From positions 992,001 through 1,056,000 of the forward strand of contig JAECZT010000008.1 in NCBI GenBank assembly GCA_020055645.1: DNA of 64,000 nt, in the 5' to 3' direction. Origin of the DNA: Tomocerus qinae (lineage: Eukaryota; Arthropoda; Collembola; Entomobryomorpha; Tomoceridae). Every line of letters begins with the position of its first letter. Position 1 is the stretch's first letter. A program made the translations under genes and the position numbers. The notes under the pieces were generated by a model that ran no database searches, was not told where the DNA came from, and worked only from the letters and a program-made list of their open reading frames with translations. Of the stretch, positions 21,201 through 34,680 are shown piece by piece.

Positions 21201-24200
21201 AGTATTAAATAATGAATTTCAACTCTTGAAAATTATTTTTTAAACTTTTTGGCTCGTACAAGTATTAAATCATGAATTTCAACTCTTGAAAATTATTTTA
21301 AAAATTATTTTTTAAACTTTTTGGCTCGTACAAGTTTTAAATCATGAATTTCAACTCTTGAAAATTATTTTTTAAACTTTTTGGCTCGTACAAGTATTAA
21401 ATCATGAATTTCAACTCTTGAAAATTATTTTAAAAATTATTTTTTAAGCTTTTTGGCTCGTACAAGTTTTAAATCATGAATTTCAACTCCTAAAAATTAT
21501 TTTTTAAACTTTTTGGCTCGTACAAGTATTAAATCATGAATTTCAACTCTTGAAAATTATTTTTTAAACTTTTTGCCTCGTACAAGTTTAAAAAATATTT
21601 AAAACTGTTGAATATTATTTTTAAGTCTTTTGGCTCGTACAATTATTAAATCTTGAATTTCAACTCTTGAAAATTATTTTAAAAATTATTTTTTAAGCTT
21701 TTTGGCTCGTATAAGCATTAAATCCTGAATTTCAACTCTTGAAAATTATTTTTTAAGCTTTTTGGCTCGTACAAGTATTAAATCATGAATTTCAACTCTT
21801 GAAAATTATTTTTTAAACTTTTTAGCTCGTACAAGTATTAAATCATGAATTTCAACTCTTGAAAATTATTTTTTAAACTTTTTGGCTCGTACAAGTATTA
21901 AATCATGAATTTCAACTCTTGAAAATTATTTTAAAAATTATTTTTTAAGCTTTTTGGCTCGTACAAGTATTAAATCATGAATTTCAACTCCTAAAAATTA
22001 TTTTTTAAACTTTTTGGCTCGTACAAGTATTAAATCATGAATTTCAACTCTTGAAAATTATTTTTTAAACTTTTTGCCTCGTACAAGTTTAAAAAATATT
22101 TAAAACTGTTGAATATTATTTTTAAGTCTTTTGGCTCGTACAATTATTAAATCTTGAATTTCAACTCTTGAAAATTATTTTAAAAATTATTTTTTAAGCT
22201 TTTTGGCTCGTATAAGCATTAAATCCTGAATTTCAACTCTTGAAAATTAATTTTTAAGCTTTTTGGCTCGTACAAGTATTAAATCATGAATTTCAACTCT
22301 TGAAAATTATTTTTTAAACTTTTTGGCTCGTACAAGTATTAAATCATAAATTTCAACTCTTCAAAATTATTTTTTAAGCTTTTTGGCTCGTATAAGTATT
22401 AAATCATGAATTTCAACTCTTGAAAATTATTTTTTAAACTTTTTGGCTCGTACAAGTATTAAATCATGAATTTCAACTCTTGAAAATTATTTTTTAAACT
22501 TTTTGCCTCGTACAAGTTTAAAAAATAATTAAAAGTGTTGAATGTTATTTTTAAGCTTTTTGGCTCGTATAAGTATTAAATCAGGAATTTCAACTCTTGA
22601 AAATTATTTTTTAAGCTTTTTGGCTCGTACAAGTATTAAATCATGAATTTCAACTCTTGAAAATTATTTTTTAAACTTTTTGGCTCGTACAAGTATTAAA
22701 TCATGAATTTCAACTCTTGAAAATTATTTTTTAAACTTTTTGGCTCGTACAAGTATTAAATCATGAATTTCAACTCTTGAAAATTATTTTTTAAACTTTT
22801 TGGCTCGTACAAGTATTAAATCATGAATTTCAACTCTTGAAAATTATTTTAAAAATTATTTTTTAAGCTTTTTGGCTCGTACAAGTTTTAAATCATGAAT
22901 TTCAACTCCTAAAAATTATTTTTTAAACTTTTTGGCTCGTACAAGTATTAAATCATGAATTTCAAATCTTGAAAATTATTTTAAAAATTATTTTTTAAGC
23001 TTTTTGGCTCGTACAATTATTAAATCTTGAATTTCAACTCTTGAAAATTATTTTAAAAATTATTTTTTAAGCTTTTTGGCTCGTATAAGCATTAAATCCT
23101 GAATTTCAACTCTTGAAAATTATTTTTTAAGCTTTTTGGCTCGTACAAGTATTAAATCATGAATTTCAACTCTTGAAAATTATTTTTTAAACTTTTTAGC
23201 TCGTACAAGTATTAAATCATGAATTTCAACTCTTGAAAATTATTTTTTAAACTTTTTAGCTCGTACAAGTATTAAATCATGAATTTCAACTCTTGAAAAT
23301 TATTTTAAAAATTATTTTTTAAGCTTTTTGGCTCGTGCAAGTATTAAATCATGAATTTCAACTCCTAAAAATTATTTGTTAAACTTTTTGGCTCGTACAA
23401 GTATTAAATCATGAATTTCAACTCTTGAAAATTATTTTTTAAACTTTTTGCCTCGTACAAGTTTAAAAAATATTTAAAACTGTTGAATATTATTTTTATG
23501 TCTTTTGGCTCGTACAATTATTAAATCTTGAATTTCAACTATTGAAAATTATTTTAAAAATTATTTTTTAAGCTTTTTGGCTCTTATAAGCATTAAATTC
23601 TGAATTTCAACTCTTGAAAATTAATTTTTAAGCTTTTTGGCTCGTACAAGTATTAAATCATGAATTTCAACTCTTGAAAATTATTTTTTAAACTTTTTGG
23701 CTCGTACAAGTATTAAATCATGAATTTCAACTCTTGAAAATTATTTTTTAAACTTTTTGGCTCGTACAAGTATTAAATCATGAATTTCAACTCTTGAAAA
23801 TTATTTTTTAAACTTTTTGCCTCGTACAAGTTTAAAAAATAATTAAAACTGTTAAATGTTATTTTTAAGCTTTTTGGCTCGTATAAATATTAAATCATGA
23901 ATTTCAACTCTTGAAAATTATTTTTTAAGCTTTTTGGCTCGTACAAGTATTAAATCATGAATTTCAACTCTTGAAAATTATTTTAAAAATTATTTTTTAA
24001 GCTTTTTGGCTCGTACAAGTATTAAATCATGAATTTCAACTCTTGAAAATTATTTTTTAAACTTTTTGCCTCGTACAAGTTTAAAAAATAATTAAAACTG
24101 TTGAATGTTATTTTTAAGCTTTTTGGCTCGTATAAGTATTAAATCATGAATTTCAACTCTTGAAAATTATTTTTTAAACTTTTTGGCTCGTACAAGTATT

Positions 24201-26760
24201 AAATCATGAATTTCAACGCTTGAAAATTATTTTAAAAATTATTTTTTAAGCTTTTTGGCTCGTACAAGTTTTAAATCATGAATTTCAACTCCTAAAAATT
24301 ATTTTTTAAACTTTTTGGCTCGTACAAGTATTAAATCATGAATTTCAACTCTTGAAAATTATTTTAAAAATTATTTTTTAAGCTTTTTGGCTCGTACAAG
24401 TTTTAAATCATGAATTTCAACTCCTAAAAATTATTTTTTAAACTTTTTGGCTCGTACAAGTATTAAATCATGAATTTCAACTCTTGAAAATTATTTTTTA
24501 AACTTTTTGCCTCGTAGAAGTTTACAAAATATTTAAAACTGTTGAATATTATTTTTAAGTCTTTTGGCTCGTACAATTATTAAATCTTGAATTTCAACTC
24601 TTGAAAATTATTTTAAAAATTATTTTTTAAGCTTCTTGGCTCGTATAAGCATTAAATCCTGAATTTCAACTCTTGAAAATTATTTTTTAAGCTTTTTGGC
24701 TCGTACAAGTATTAAATCATGAATTTCAACTCTTGAAAATTATTTTTTAAACTTTTTGGCTCGTACAAGTATTAAATCATGAATTTCAACTCTTGAAAAT
24801 TATTTTTTAAACTTTTTGGCTCGTACAAGTATTAAATCATGAATTTCAACTCTTGAAAATTATTTTAAAAATTATTTTTTAAGCTTTTTGGCTCGTGCAA
24901 GTATTAAATCATGAATTTCAACTCCTAAAAATTATTTGTTAAACTTTTTGGCTCGTACAAGTATTAAATCATGAATTTCAACTCTTGAAAATTATTTTTT
25001 AAACTTTTTGCCTCGTACAAGTTTAAAAAATATTTAAAACTGTTGAATATTATTTTTAAGTCTTTTGGCTCGTACAATTATTAAATCTTGAATTTCAACT
25101 CTTGAAAATTATTTTAAAAATTATTTTTTAAGCTTTTTGGCTCGTATAAGCATTAAATTCTGAATTTCAACTCTTGAAAATTAATTTTTAAGCTTTTTGG
25201 CTCGTACAAGTATTAAATCATGAATTTCAACTCTTGAAAATTATTTTTTAAACTTTTTGGCTCGTACAAGTATTAAATCATAAATTTCAACTCTTCAAAA
25301 TTATTTTTTAAGCTTTTTGGCTCGTATAAGTATTAAATCATGAATTTCAACTCTTGAAAATTATTTTTTAAACTTTTTGGCTCGTACAAGTATTAAATCA
25401 TGAATTTCAACTCTTGAAAATTATTTTTTAAACTTTTTGCCTCGTACAAGTATAAAAAATAATTAAAAGTGTTGAATGTTATTTTTAAGCTTTTTGGCTC
25501 GTATAAGTATTAAATCAGGAATTTCAACTCTTGAAAATTATTTTTTAAGCTTTTTGGCTCGTATAAGTATTAAATCATGAATTTCAACTCTTGAAAATTA
25601 TTTTTTAAACTTTTTGGCTCGTACAAGTATTAAATCATGAATTTCAACTCTTGAAAATTATTTTAAAAATTATTTTTTAAGCTTTTTGGCTCGTACAAGT
25701 TTTAAATCATGAATTTCAACTCCTAAAAATTATTTTTTAAACTTTTTGGCTCGTACAAGTATTAAATCATGAATTTCAACTCTTGAAAATTATTTTTTAA
25801 ACTTTTTGCCTCGTACAAGTTTACAAAATATTTAAAACTGTTGAATATTATTTTTAAGTCTTTTGGCTCGTACAATTATTAAATCTTGAATTTCAACTCT
25901 TGAAAATTATTTTAAAAATTATTTTTTAAGCTTTTTGGCTCGTATAAGCATTAAATCATGAATTTCAACTCTTGAAAATTATTTTTTAAGCTTTTTGGCT
26001 CGTACAAGTATTAAATCATGAATTTCAACTCTTGAAAATTATTTTTTAAACTTTTTAGCTCGTACAAGTATTAAATCATGAATTTCAACTCTTGAAAATT
26101 ATTTTTTAAACTTTTTGGCTCGTACAAGTATTAAATCATGAATTTCAACTCTTGAAAATTATTTTAAAAATTATTTTTTAAGCTTTTTGGCTCGTACAAG
26201 TATTAAATCATGAATTTCAACTCCTAAAAATTATTTGTTAAACTTTTTGGCTCGTACAAGTATTAAATCATGAATTTCAACTCTTGAAAATTATTTTTTA
26301 AACTTTTTGCCTCGTACAAGTTTAAAAAATATTTAAAACTGTTGAATATTATTTTTAAGTCTTTTGGCTCGTACAATTATTAAATCTTGAATTTCAACTC
26401 TTGAAAATTATTTTAAAAATTATTTTTTAAGCTTTTTGGCTCGTATAAGCATTAAATCCTGAATTTCAACTCTTGAAAATTATTTTTTAAGCTTTTTGGC
26501 TCGTACAAGTATTAAATCATGAATTTCAACTCTTGAAAATTATTTTTTAAGCTTTTTGGCTCGTACAAGTATTAAATCATGAATTTCAACTCTTCAAAAT
26601 TATTTTTTAAGCTTTTTGGCTCGTACAAGTATTAAATCATGAATTTCAACTCTTGAAAATTATTTTTTAAACTTTTTGGCTCGTACAAGTATTAAATCAT
26701 GAATTTCAACTCTTGAAAATTATTTTTTAAACTTTTTGCCTCGTACAAGTTTAAAAAATA
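18231..26760 (+). repeat. 60-bp satellite array, domain II (right of the gap)
   Basis: This continues the 72-bp-rich domain. The AAGTC landmark lies at 18702, 19452, 19953, 20871, 21621, 22122, 24555, 25056, 25854 and 26355, with a one-base variant at 23496. The spacings are dominated by 750 and 501 bp. At about 22930-23020 a block boundary is fused: the CAATTATTAAATCTTG monomer follows a 72-bp monomer directly and the usual type 2 monomer is missing, as expected from an unequal exchange. Confidence 0.95.
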
Positions 26761-29700
26761 ATTAAAAGTGTTGAATGTTATTTTTAAGCTTTTTGGCTCG
26801 TATAAGTATTAAATCATGAATTTCAACTCTTGAAAATTATTTTTTAAGCTTTTTGGCTCGTATAAGTATTAAATCATGAATTTCAACTCTTGAAAATTAT
26901 TTTTTAAACTTTTTGGCTCGTACAAGTATTAAATCATGAATTTCAACTCTTGAAAATTATTTTTTAAACTTTTTGGCTCGTACAAGTATTAAATCATGAA
27001 TTTCAACTCTTGAAAATTATTTTTTAAACTTTTTGCCTCGTACAAGTTTAAAAAATATTTAAAACTGTTGAATATTATTTTTAAGCCTTTTGGCTCGTAC
27101 AATTATTAAATCTTGAATTTCAACTCTTGAAAATTATTTTTTAAGCTTTTTGCCTCGTACAAGTTTAAAAAATAATTAAAACTGTAAATGTTATTTTTTA
27201 GCTTTTTGGCTCGTATAAGTATTAAATCAGGAATTTCAACTCTTGAAAATTATTTTTTAAGCTTTTTGGCTCGTATAAGTATTAAATCATGAATTTCAAC
27301 TCTTGAAAATTATTTTTTAACTTTTTGCCTCGTACAAGTTTAAAAAATAATTAAAAGTGTTGAATGTTATTTTTAAGCTTTTTGTCTCGTATAAGTATTA
27401 AATCATGAATTTCAACTCTTGAAAATTATTTTTTAAACTTTTTGGCTCGTAAAAGTATTAAATCATGAATTTCAACTCTTGAAAATTATTTTTTAAACTT
27501 TTTGCCTCGTACAAGTTTAAAAAATAATTAAAACTGTAAATGTTATTTTTAAGCTTTTTGGCTCGTATAAGTATTAAATCAGGAATTTCAACTCTTGAAA
27601 ATTATTTTTTAAGCTTTTTGGCTCGTACAAGTATTAAATCATGAATTTCAACTCTTGAAAATTATTTTTTAAACTTTTTGGCTCGTACAAGTATTAAATC
27701 ATGAATTTCAACTCTTGAAAATTATTTTTTAAACTTTTTGGCTCGTACAAGTATTTAATCATGAATTTCAACTCTTGAAAATTATTTTTTAAACTTTTTG
27801 CCTCGTACAAGTTTAAAAAATAATTAAAACTGTTAAATGTTATTTTTAAGCTTTTTGGCTCGTATAAGTATTAAATCATGAATTTCAACTCCTGAAAATT
27901 ATTTTTTAAACTTTTTGGCTCGTACAAGTATTAAATCATGAATTTCAACTCTTGAAAATTATTTTTTAAACTTTTTGGCTCGTACAAGTATTAAATCATG
28001 AATTTCAACTCTTGAAAATTATTTTTTAAACTTTTTGGCTCGTACAAGTATTAAATCATGAATTTCAACTCTTGAAAATTATTTTAAAAATTATTTTTTA
28101 AGCTTTTTGGCTCGTACAAGTTTTAAATCATGAATTTCAACTCCTAAAAATTATTTTTTAAACTTTTTGGCTCGTACAAGTATTAAATCATGAATTTCAA
28201 CTCTTGAAAATTATTTTTTAAACTTTTTGCCTCGTACAAGTTTAAAAAATATTTAAAACTGTTGAATATTATTTTTAAGTCTTTTGGCTCGTACAATTAT
28301 TAAATCTTGAATTTCAACTCTTGAAAATTATTTTAAAAATTATTTTTTAAGCTTTTTGGCTCGTATAAGCATTAAATCCTGAATTTCAACTCTTGAAAAT
28401 TATTTTTTAAGCTTTTTGGCTCGTACAAGTATTAAATCATGAATTTCAACTCTTGAAAATTATTTTTTAAACTTTTTGGCTCGTACAAGTATTAAATCAT
28501 AAATTTCAACTCTTGAAAATTATTTTTTAAGCTTTTTGGCTCGTATAAGTATTAAATCATGAATTTCAACTCTTGAAAATTATTTTTTAAACTTTTTGGC
28601 TCGTACAAGTATTAAATCATGAATTTCAACTCTTGAAAATTATTTTTTAAACTTTTTGCCTCGTACAAGTTTAAAAAATAATTAAAAGTGTTGAATGTTA
28701 TTTTTAAGCTTTTTGGCTCGTATAAGTATTAAATCAGGAATTTCAACTCTTGAAAATTATTTTTTAAGCTTTTTGGCTCGTACAAGTATTAAATCATGAA
28801 TTTCAACTCTTGAAAATTATTTTTTAAACTTTTTGGCTCGTACAAGTATTAAATCATGAATTTCAACTCTTGAAAATTATTTTTTAAACTTTTTGGCTCG
28901 TACAAGTATTAAATCATGAATTTCAACTCTTGAAAATTATTTTTTAAACTTTTTGCCTCGTACAAGTTTAAAAAATATTTAAAACTGTTGAATATTATTT
29001 TTAAGCCTTTTGGCTCGTACAATTATTAAATCTTGAATTTCAACTCTTGAAAATTATTTTTTAAGCTTTTTGCCTCGTACAAGTTTAAAAAATAATTAAA
29101 ACTGTAAATGTTATTTTTAAGCTTTTGGCTCGTATAAGTATTAAATCAGGAATTTCAACTCTTGAAAATTATTTTTTAAGCTTTTTGGCTCGTACAAGTA
29201 TTAAATCATGAATTTCAACTCTTGAAAATTATTTTTTAAACTTTTTGCCTCGTACAAGTTTAAAAAATATTTAAAACTGTTGAATATTATTTTTAAGTCT
29301 TTTGGCTCGTACAATTATTAAATCTTGAATTTCAACTCTTGAAAATTATTTTAAAAATTATTTTTTAAGCTTTTTGGCTCGTACAAGTATTAAATCATGA
29401 ATTTCAACTCTTGAAAATTATTTTTTAAACTTTTTGGCTCGTACAAGTATTAAATCATGAATTTCAACTCTTGAAAATTATTTTTTAAACTTTTTGGCTC
29501 GTACAAGTATTAAATCATAAATTTCAACTCTTGAAAATTATTTTTTAAGCTTTTTGGCTCGTACAAGTATTAAATCATGAATTTCAACTCTTGAAAATTA
29601 TTTTTTAAACTTTTTGGCTCGTACAAGTATTAAATCATGAATTTCAACTCTTGAAAATTATTTTTTAAACTTTTTGCCTCGTACAAGTTTAAAAAATAAT

Positions 29701-32700
29701 TAAAAGTGTTGAATGTTATTTTTAAGCTTTTTGGCTCGTATAAGTATTAAATCAGGAATTTCAACTCTTGAAAATTATTTTTTAAGCTTTTTGGCTCGTA
29801 CAAGTATTAAATCATGAATTTCAACTCTTGAAAATTATTTTTTAAACTTTTTGGCTCGTACAAGTATTAAATCATGAATTTCAACTCTTGAAAATTATTT
29901 TTTAAACTTTTTGGCTCGTACAAGTATTAAATCATGAATTTCAACTCTTGAAAATTATTTTTTAAACTTTTTGCCTCGTACAAGTTTAAAAAATATTTAA
30001 AACTGTTGAATATTATTTTTAAGCCTTTTGGCTCGTACAATTATTAAATCATGAATTTCAACTCTTGAAAATTATTTTTTAAGCTTTTTGCCTCGTACAA
30101 GTTTAAAAAATAATTAAAACTGTAAATGTTATTTTTAAGCTTTTTGGCTCGTATAAGTATTAAATCATGAATTTCAACTCTTGAAAATTATTTTTTAAGC
30201 TTTTTGGCTCGTACAAGTATTAAATCATGAATTTCAACTCTTGAAAATTATTTTTTAACTTTTTGCCTCGTACAAGTTTAAAAAATAATTAAAAGTGTTG
30301 AATGTTATTTTTAAGCTTTTTGTCTCGTATAAGTATTAAATCATGAATTTCAACTCTTGAAAATTATTTTTTAAGCTTTTTGGCTCGTACAAGTATTAAA
30401 TCATGAATTTCAACTCTTGAAAATTATTTTTTAAACTTTTTGCCTCGTACAAGTTTAAAAAATAATTAAAACTGTAAATGTTATTTTTAAGCTTTTTGGC
30501 TCGTATAAGTATTAAATCATGAATTTCAACTCTTGAAAATTATTTTTTAAGCTTTTTGGCTCGTACAAGTATTAAATCATGAATTTCAACTCTTGAAAAT
30601 TATTTTTTAAACTTTTTGGCTCGTACAAGTATTAAATCATGAATTTCAACTCTTGAAAATTATTTTTTAAACTTTTTGGCTCGTACAAGTATTAAATCAT
30701 GAATTTCAACTCTTGAAAATTATTTTTTAAACTTTTTGGCTCGTACAAGTATTAAATCATGAATTTCAACTCTTGAAAATTATTTTTTAAACTTTTTGCC
30801 TCGTACAAGTTTAAAAAATAATTAAAACTGTTAAATGTTATTTTTAAGCTTTTTGGCTCGTATAAGTATTAAATCATGAATTTCAACTCTTGAAAATTAT
30901 TTTTTAAACTTTTTGGCTCGTACAAGTATTAAATCATGAATTTCAACTCTTGAAAATTATTTTTTAAACTTTTTGCCTCGTACAAGTTTAAAAAATAATT
31001 AAAACTGTTAAATGTTATTTTTAAGCTTTTTGGCTCGTATAAGTATTAAATCATGAATTTCAACTCTTGAAAATTATTTTTTAAACTTTTTGGCTCGTAC
31101 AAGTATTAAATCATGAATTTCAACTCTTGAAAATTATTTTTTAAACTTTTTGCCTCGTACAAGTATAAAAAATAATTAAAAGTGTTGAATGTTATTTTTA
31201 AGCTTTTTGGCTCGTATAAGTATTAAATCATGAATTTCAACTCTTGAAAATTATTTTTTAAGCTTTTTGGCTCGTACAAGTATTAAATCATGAATTTCAA
31301 CTCTTGAAAATTATTTTTTAAACTTTTTGGCTCGTACAAGTATTAAATCATGAATTTCAACTCTTGAAAATTATTTTTTAAACTTTTTGCCTCGTACAAG
31401 TTTAAAAAATATTTAAAACTGTTGAATATTATTTTTAAGTCTTTTGGCTCGTACAATTATTAAATCTTGAATTTCAACTCTTGAAAATTATTTTAAAAAT
31501 TATTTTTAAGCTTTTTGGCTCTTATAAGCATTAAATTCTGAATTTCAACTCTTGAAAATTAATTTTTAAGCTTTTTGGCTCGTACAAGTATTAAATCATG
31601 AATTTCAACTCTTGAAAATTATTTTTTAAACTTTTTGGCTCGTACAAGTATTAAATCATAAATTTCAACTCTTCAAAATTATTTTTTAAGCTTTTTGGCT
31701 CGTATAAGTATTAAATCATGAATTTCAACTCTTGAAAATTATTTTTTAAACTTTTTGGCTCGTACAAGTATTAAATCATGAATTTCAACTCTTGAAAATT
31801 ATTTTTTAAACTTTTTGCCTCGTACAAGTTTAAAAAATAATTAAAAGTGTTGAATGTTATTTTTAAGCTTTTTGGCTCGTATAAGTATTAAATCATGAAT
31901 TTCAACTCTTGAAAATTATTTTTTAAGCTTTTTGGCTCGTACAAGTATTAAATCATGAATTTCAACTCTTGAAAATTATTTTTTAAACTTTTTGGCTCGT
32001 ACAAGTATTAAATCATGAATTTCAACTCTTGAAAATTATTTTTTAAACTTTTTGGCTCGTACAAGTATTAAATCATGAATTTCAACTCTTGAAAATTATT
32101 TTTTAAACTTTTTGCCTCGTACAAGTTTAAAAAATATTTAAAACTGTTGAATATTATTTTTAAGCCTTTTGGCTCGTACAATTATTAAATCTTGAATTTC
32201 AACTCTTGAAAATTATTTTTTAAGCTTTTTGCCTCGTACAAGTTTAAAAAATAATTAAAACTGTAAATGTTATTTTTTAGCTTTTTGGCTCGTACAAGTA
32301 TTAAATCATGAATTTCAACTCTTGAAAATTATTTTTTAAGCTTTTTGGCTCGTACAAGTATTAAATCATGAATTTCAACTCTTGAAAATTATTTTTTAAC
32401 TTTTTGCCTCGTACAAGTTTAAAAAATAATTAAAAGTGTTGAATGTTATTTTTAAGCTTTTTGTCTCGTATAAGTATTAAATCATGAATTTCAACTCTTG
32501 AAAATTATTTTTTAAGCTTTTTGGCTCGTACAAGTATTAAATCATGAATTTCAACTCTTGAAAATTATTTTTTAAACTTTTTGCCTCGTACAAGTTTAAA
32601 AAATAATTAAAACTGTAAATGTTATTTTTAAGCTTTTTGGCTCGTATAAGTATTAAATCAGGAATTTCAACTCTTGAAAATTATTTTTTAAGCTTTTTGG

Positions 32701-34680
32701 CTCGTACAAGTATTAAATCATGAATTTCAACTCTTGAAAATTATTTTTTAAACTTTTTGGCTCGTACAAGTATTAAATCATGAATTTCAACTCTTGAAAA
32801 TTATTTTTTAAACTTTTTGGCTCGTACAAGTATTAAATCATGAATTTCAACTCTTGAAAATTATTTTTTAAACTTTTTGGCTCGTACAAGTATTAAATCA
32901 TGAATTTCAACTCTTGAAAATTATTTTTTAAACTTTTTGCCTCGTACAAGTTTAAAAAATAATTAAAACTGTTAAATGTTATTTTTAAGCTTTTTGGCTC
33001 GTATAAGTATTAAATCATGAATTTCAACTCTTGAAAATTATTTTTTAAACTTTTTGGCTCGTACAAGTATTAAATCATGAATTTCAACTCTTGAAAATTA
33101 TTTTTTAAACTTTTTGCCTCGTACAAGTTTAAAAAATAATTACAACTGTTAAATGTTATTTTTAAGCTTTTTGGCTCGTATAAGTATTAAATCATGAATT
33201 TCAACTCTTGAAAATTATTTTTTAAACTTTTTGGCTCGTACAAGTATTAAATCATGAATTTCAACTCTTGAAAATTATTTTTTAAACTTTTTGCCTCGTA
33301 CAAGTTTAAAAAATAATTAAAAGTGTTGAATGTTATTTTTAAGCTTTTTGGCTCGTATAAGTATTAAATCAGGAATTTCAACTCTTGAAAATTATTTTTT
33401 AAGCTTTTTGGCTCGTATAAGTATTAAATCATGAATTTCAACTCTTGAAAATTATTTTTTAAACTTTTTGGCTCGTACAAGTATTAAATCATGAATTTCA
33501 ACTCTTGAAAATTATTTTTTAAACTTTTTGGCTCGTACAAGTATTAAATCATGAATTTCAACTCTTGAAAATTATTTTTTAAACTTTTTGCCTCGTACAA
33601 GTTTAAAAAATATTTAAAACTGTTGAATATTATTTTTAAGCCTTTTGGCTCGTACAATTATTAAATCTTGAATTTCAACTCTTGAAAATTATTTTTTAAG
33701 CTTTTTGCCTCGTACAAGTTTAAAAAATAATTAAAACTGTAAATGTTATTTTTTAGCTTTTTGGCTCGTATAAGTATTAAATCAGGAATTTCAACTCTTG
33801 AAAATTATTTTTTAAGCTTTTTGCCTCGTACAAGTTTAAAAAATAATTAAAAGTGTTGAATGTTATTTTTAAGCTTTTTGTCTCGTATAAGTATTAAATC
33901 ATGAATTTCAACTCTTGAAAATTATTTTTTAAACTTTTTGGCTCGTAAAAGTATTAAATCATGAATTTCAACTCTTGAAAATTATTTTTTAAACTTTTTG
34001 CCTCGTACAAGTTTAAAAAATAATTAAAACTGTAAATGTTATTTTTAAGCTTTTTGGCTCGTATAAGTATTAAATCATGAATTTCAACTCTTGAAAATTA
34101 TTTTTTAAGCTTTTTGGCTCGTACAAGTATTAAATCATGAATTTCAACTCTTGAAAATTATTTTTTAAACTTTTTGGCTCGTACAAGTATTAAATCATGA
34201 ATTTCAACTCTTGAAAATTATTTTTTAAACTTTTTGCCTCGTACAAGTTTAAAAAATAATTACAACTGTTAAATGTTATTTTTAAGCTTTTTGGCTCGTA
34301 TAAGTATTAAATCATGAATTTCAACTCTTGAAAATTATTTTTTAAACTTTTTGGCTCGTACAAGTATTAAATCATGAATTTCAACTCTTGAAAATTATTT
34401 TTTAAACTTTTTGCCTCGTACAAGTTTAAAAAATAATTAAAAGCGTTGAATGTTATTTTTAAGCCTTTTGGCTCGTACAATTATTAAATCTTGAATTTCA
34501 ACTCTTGAAAATTATTTTTTAAGCTTTTTGCCTCGTACAAGTTTAAAAAATAATTAAAACTGTTAAATGTTATTTTTAAGCTTTTTGGCTCGTATAAGTA
34601 TTAAATCATGAATTTCAACTCTTGAAAATTATTTTTTAAGCTTTTTGGCTCGTACAAGTATTAAATCATGAATTTCAACT
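26761..34680 (+). repeat. 60-bp satellite array, domain III
   Basis: This is mostly 60-bp monomers with about 55- to 57-bp type 2 monomers. The 72-bp form is rare (about 28080, 28330, 29350 and 31490). Domain I markers such as GTCTCGTATAAG and CTGTAAATGTTATTTTTTAG reappear, so this stretch resembles domain I more than the neighbouring domain II. The AAGTC landmark appears only at 28275, 29293 and 31435. I see no gene or insertion in it. Confidence 0.9.
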
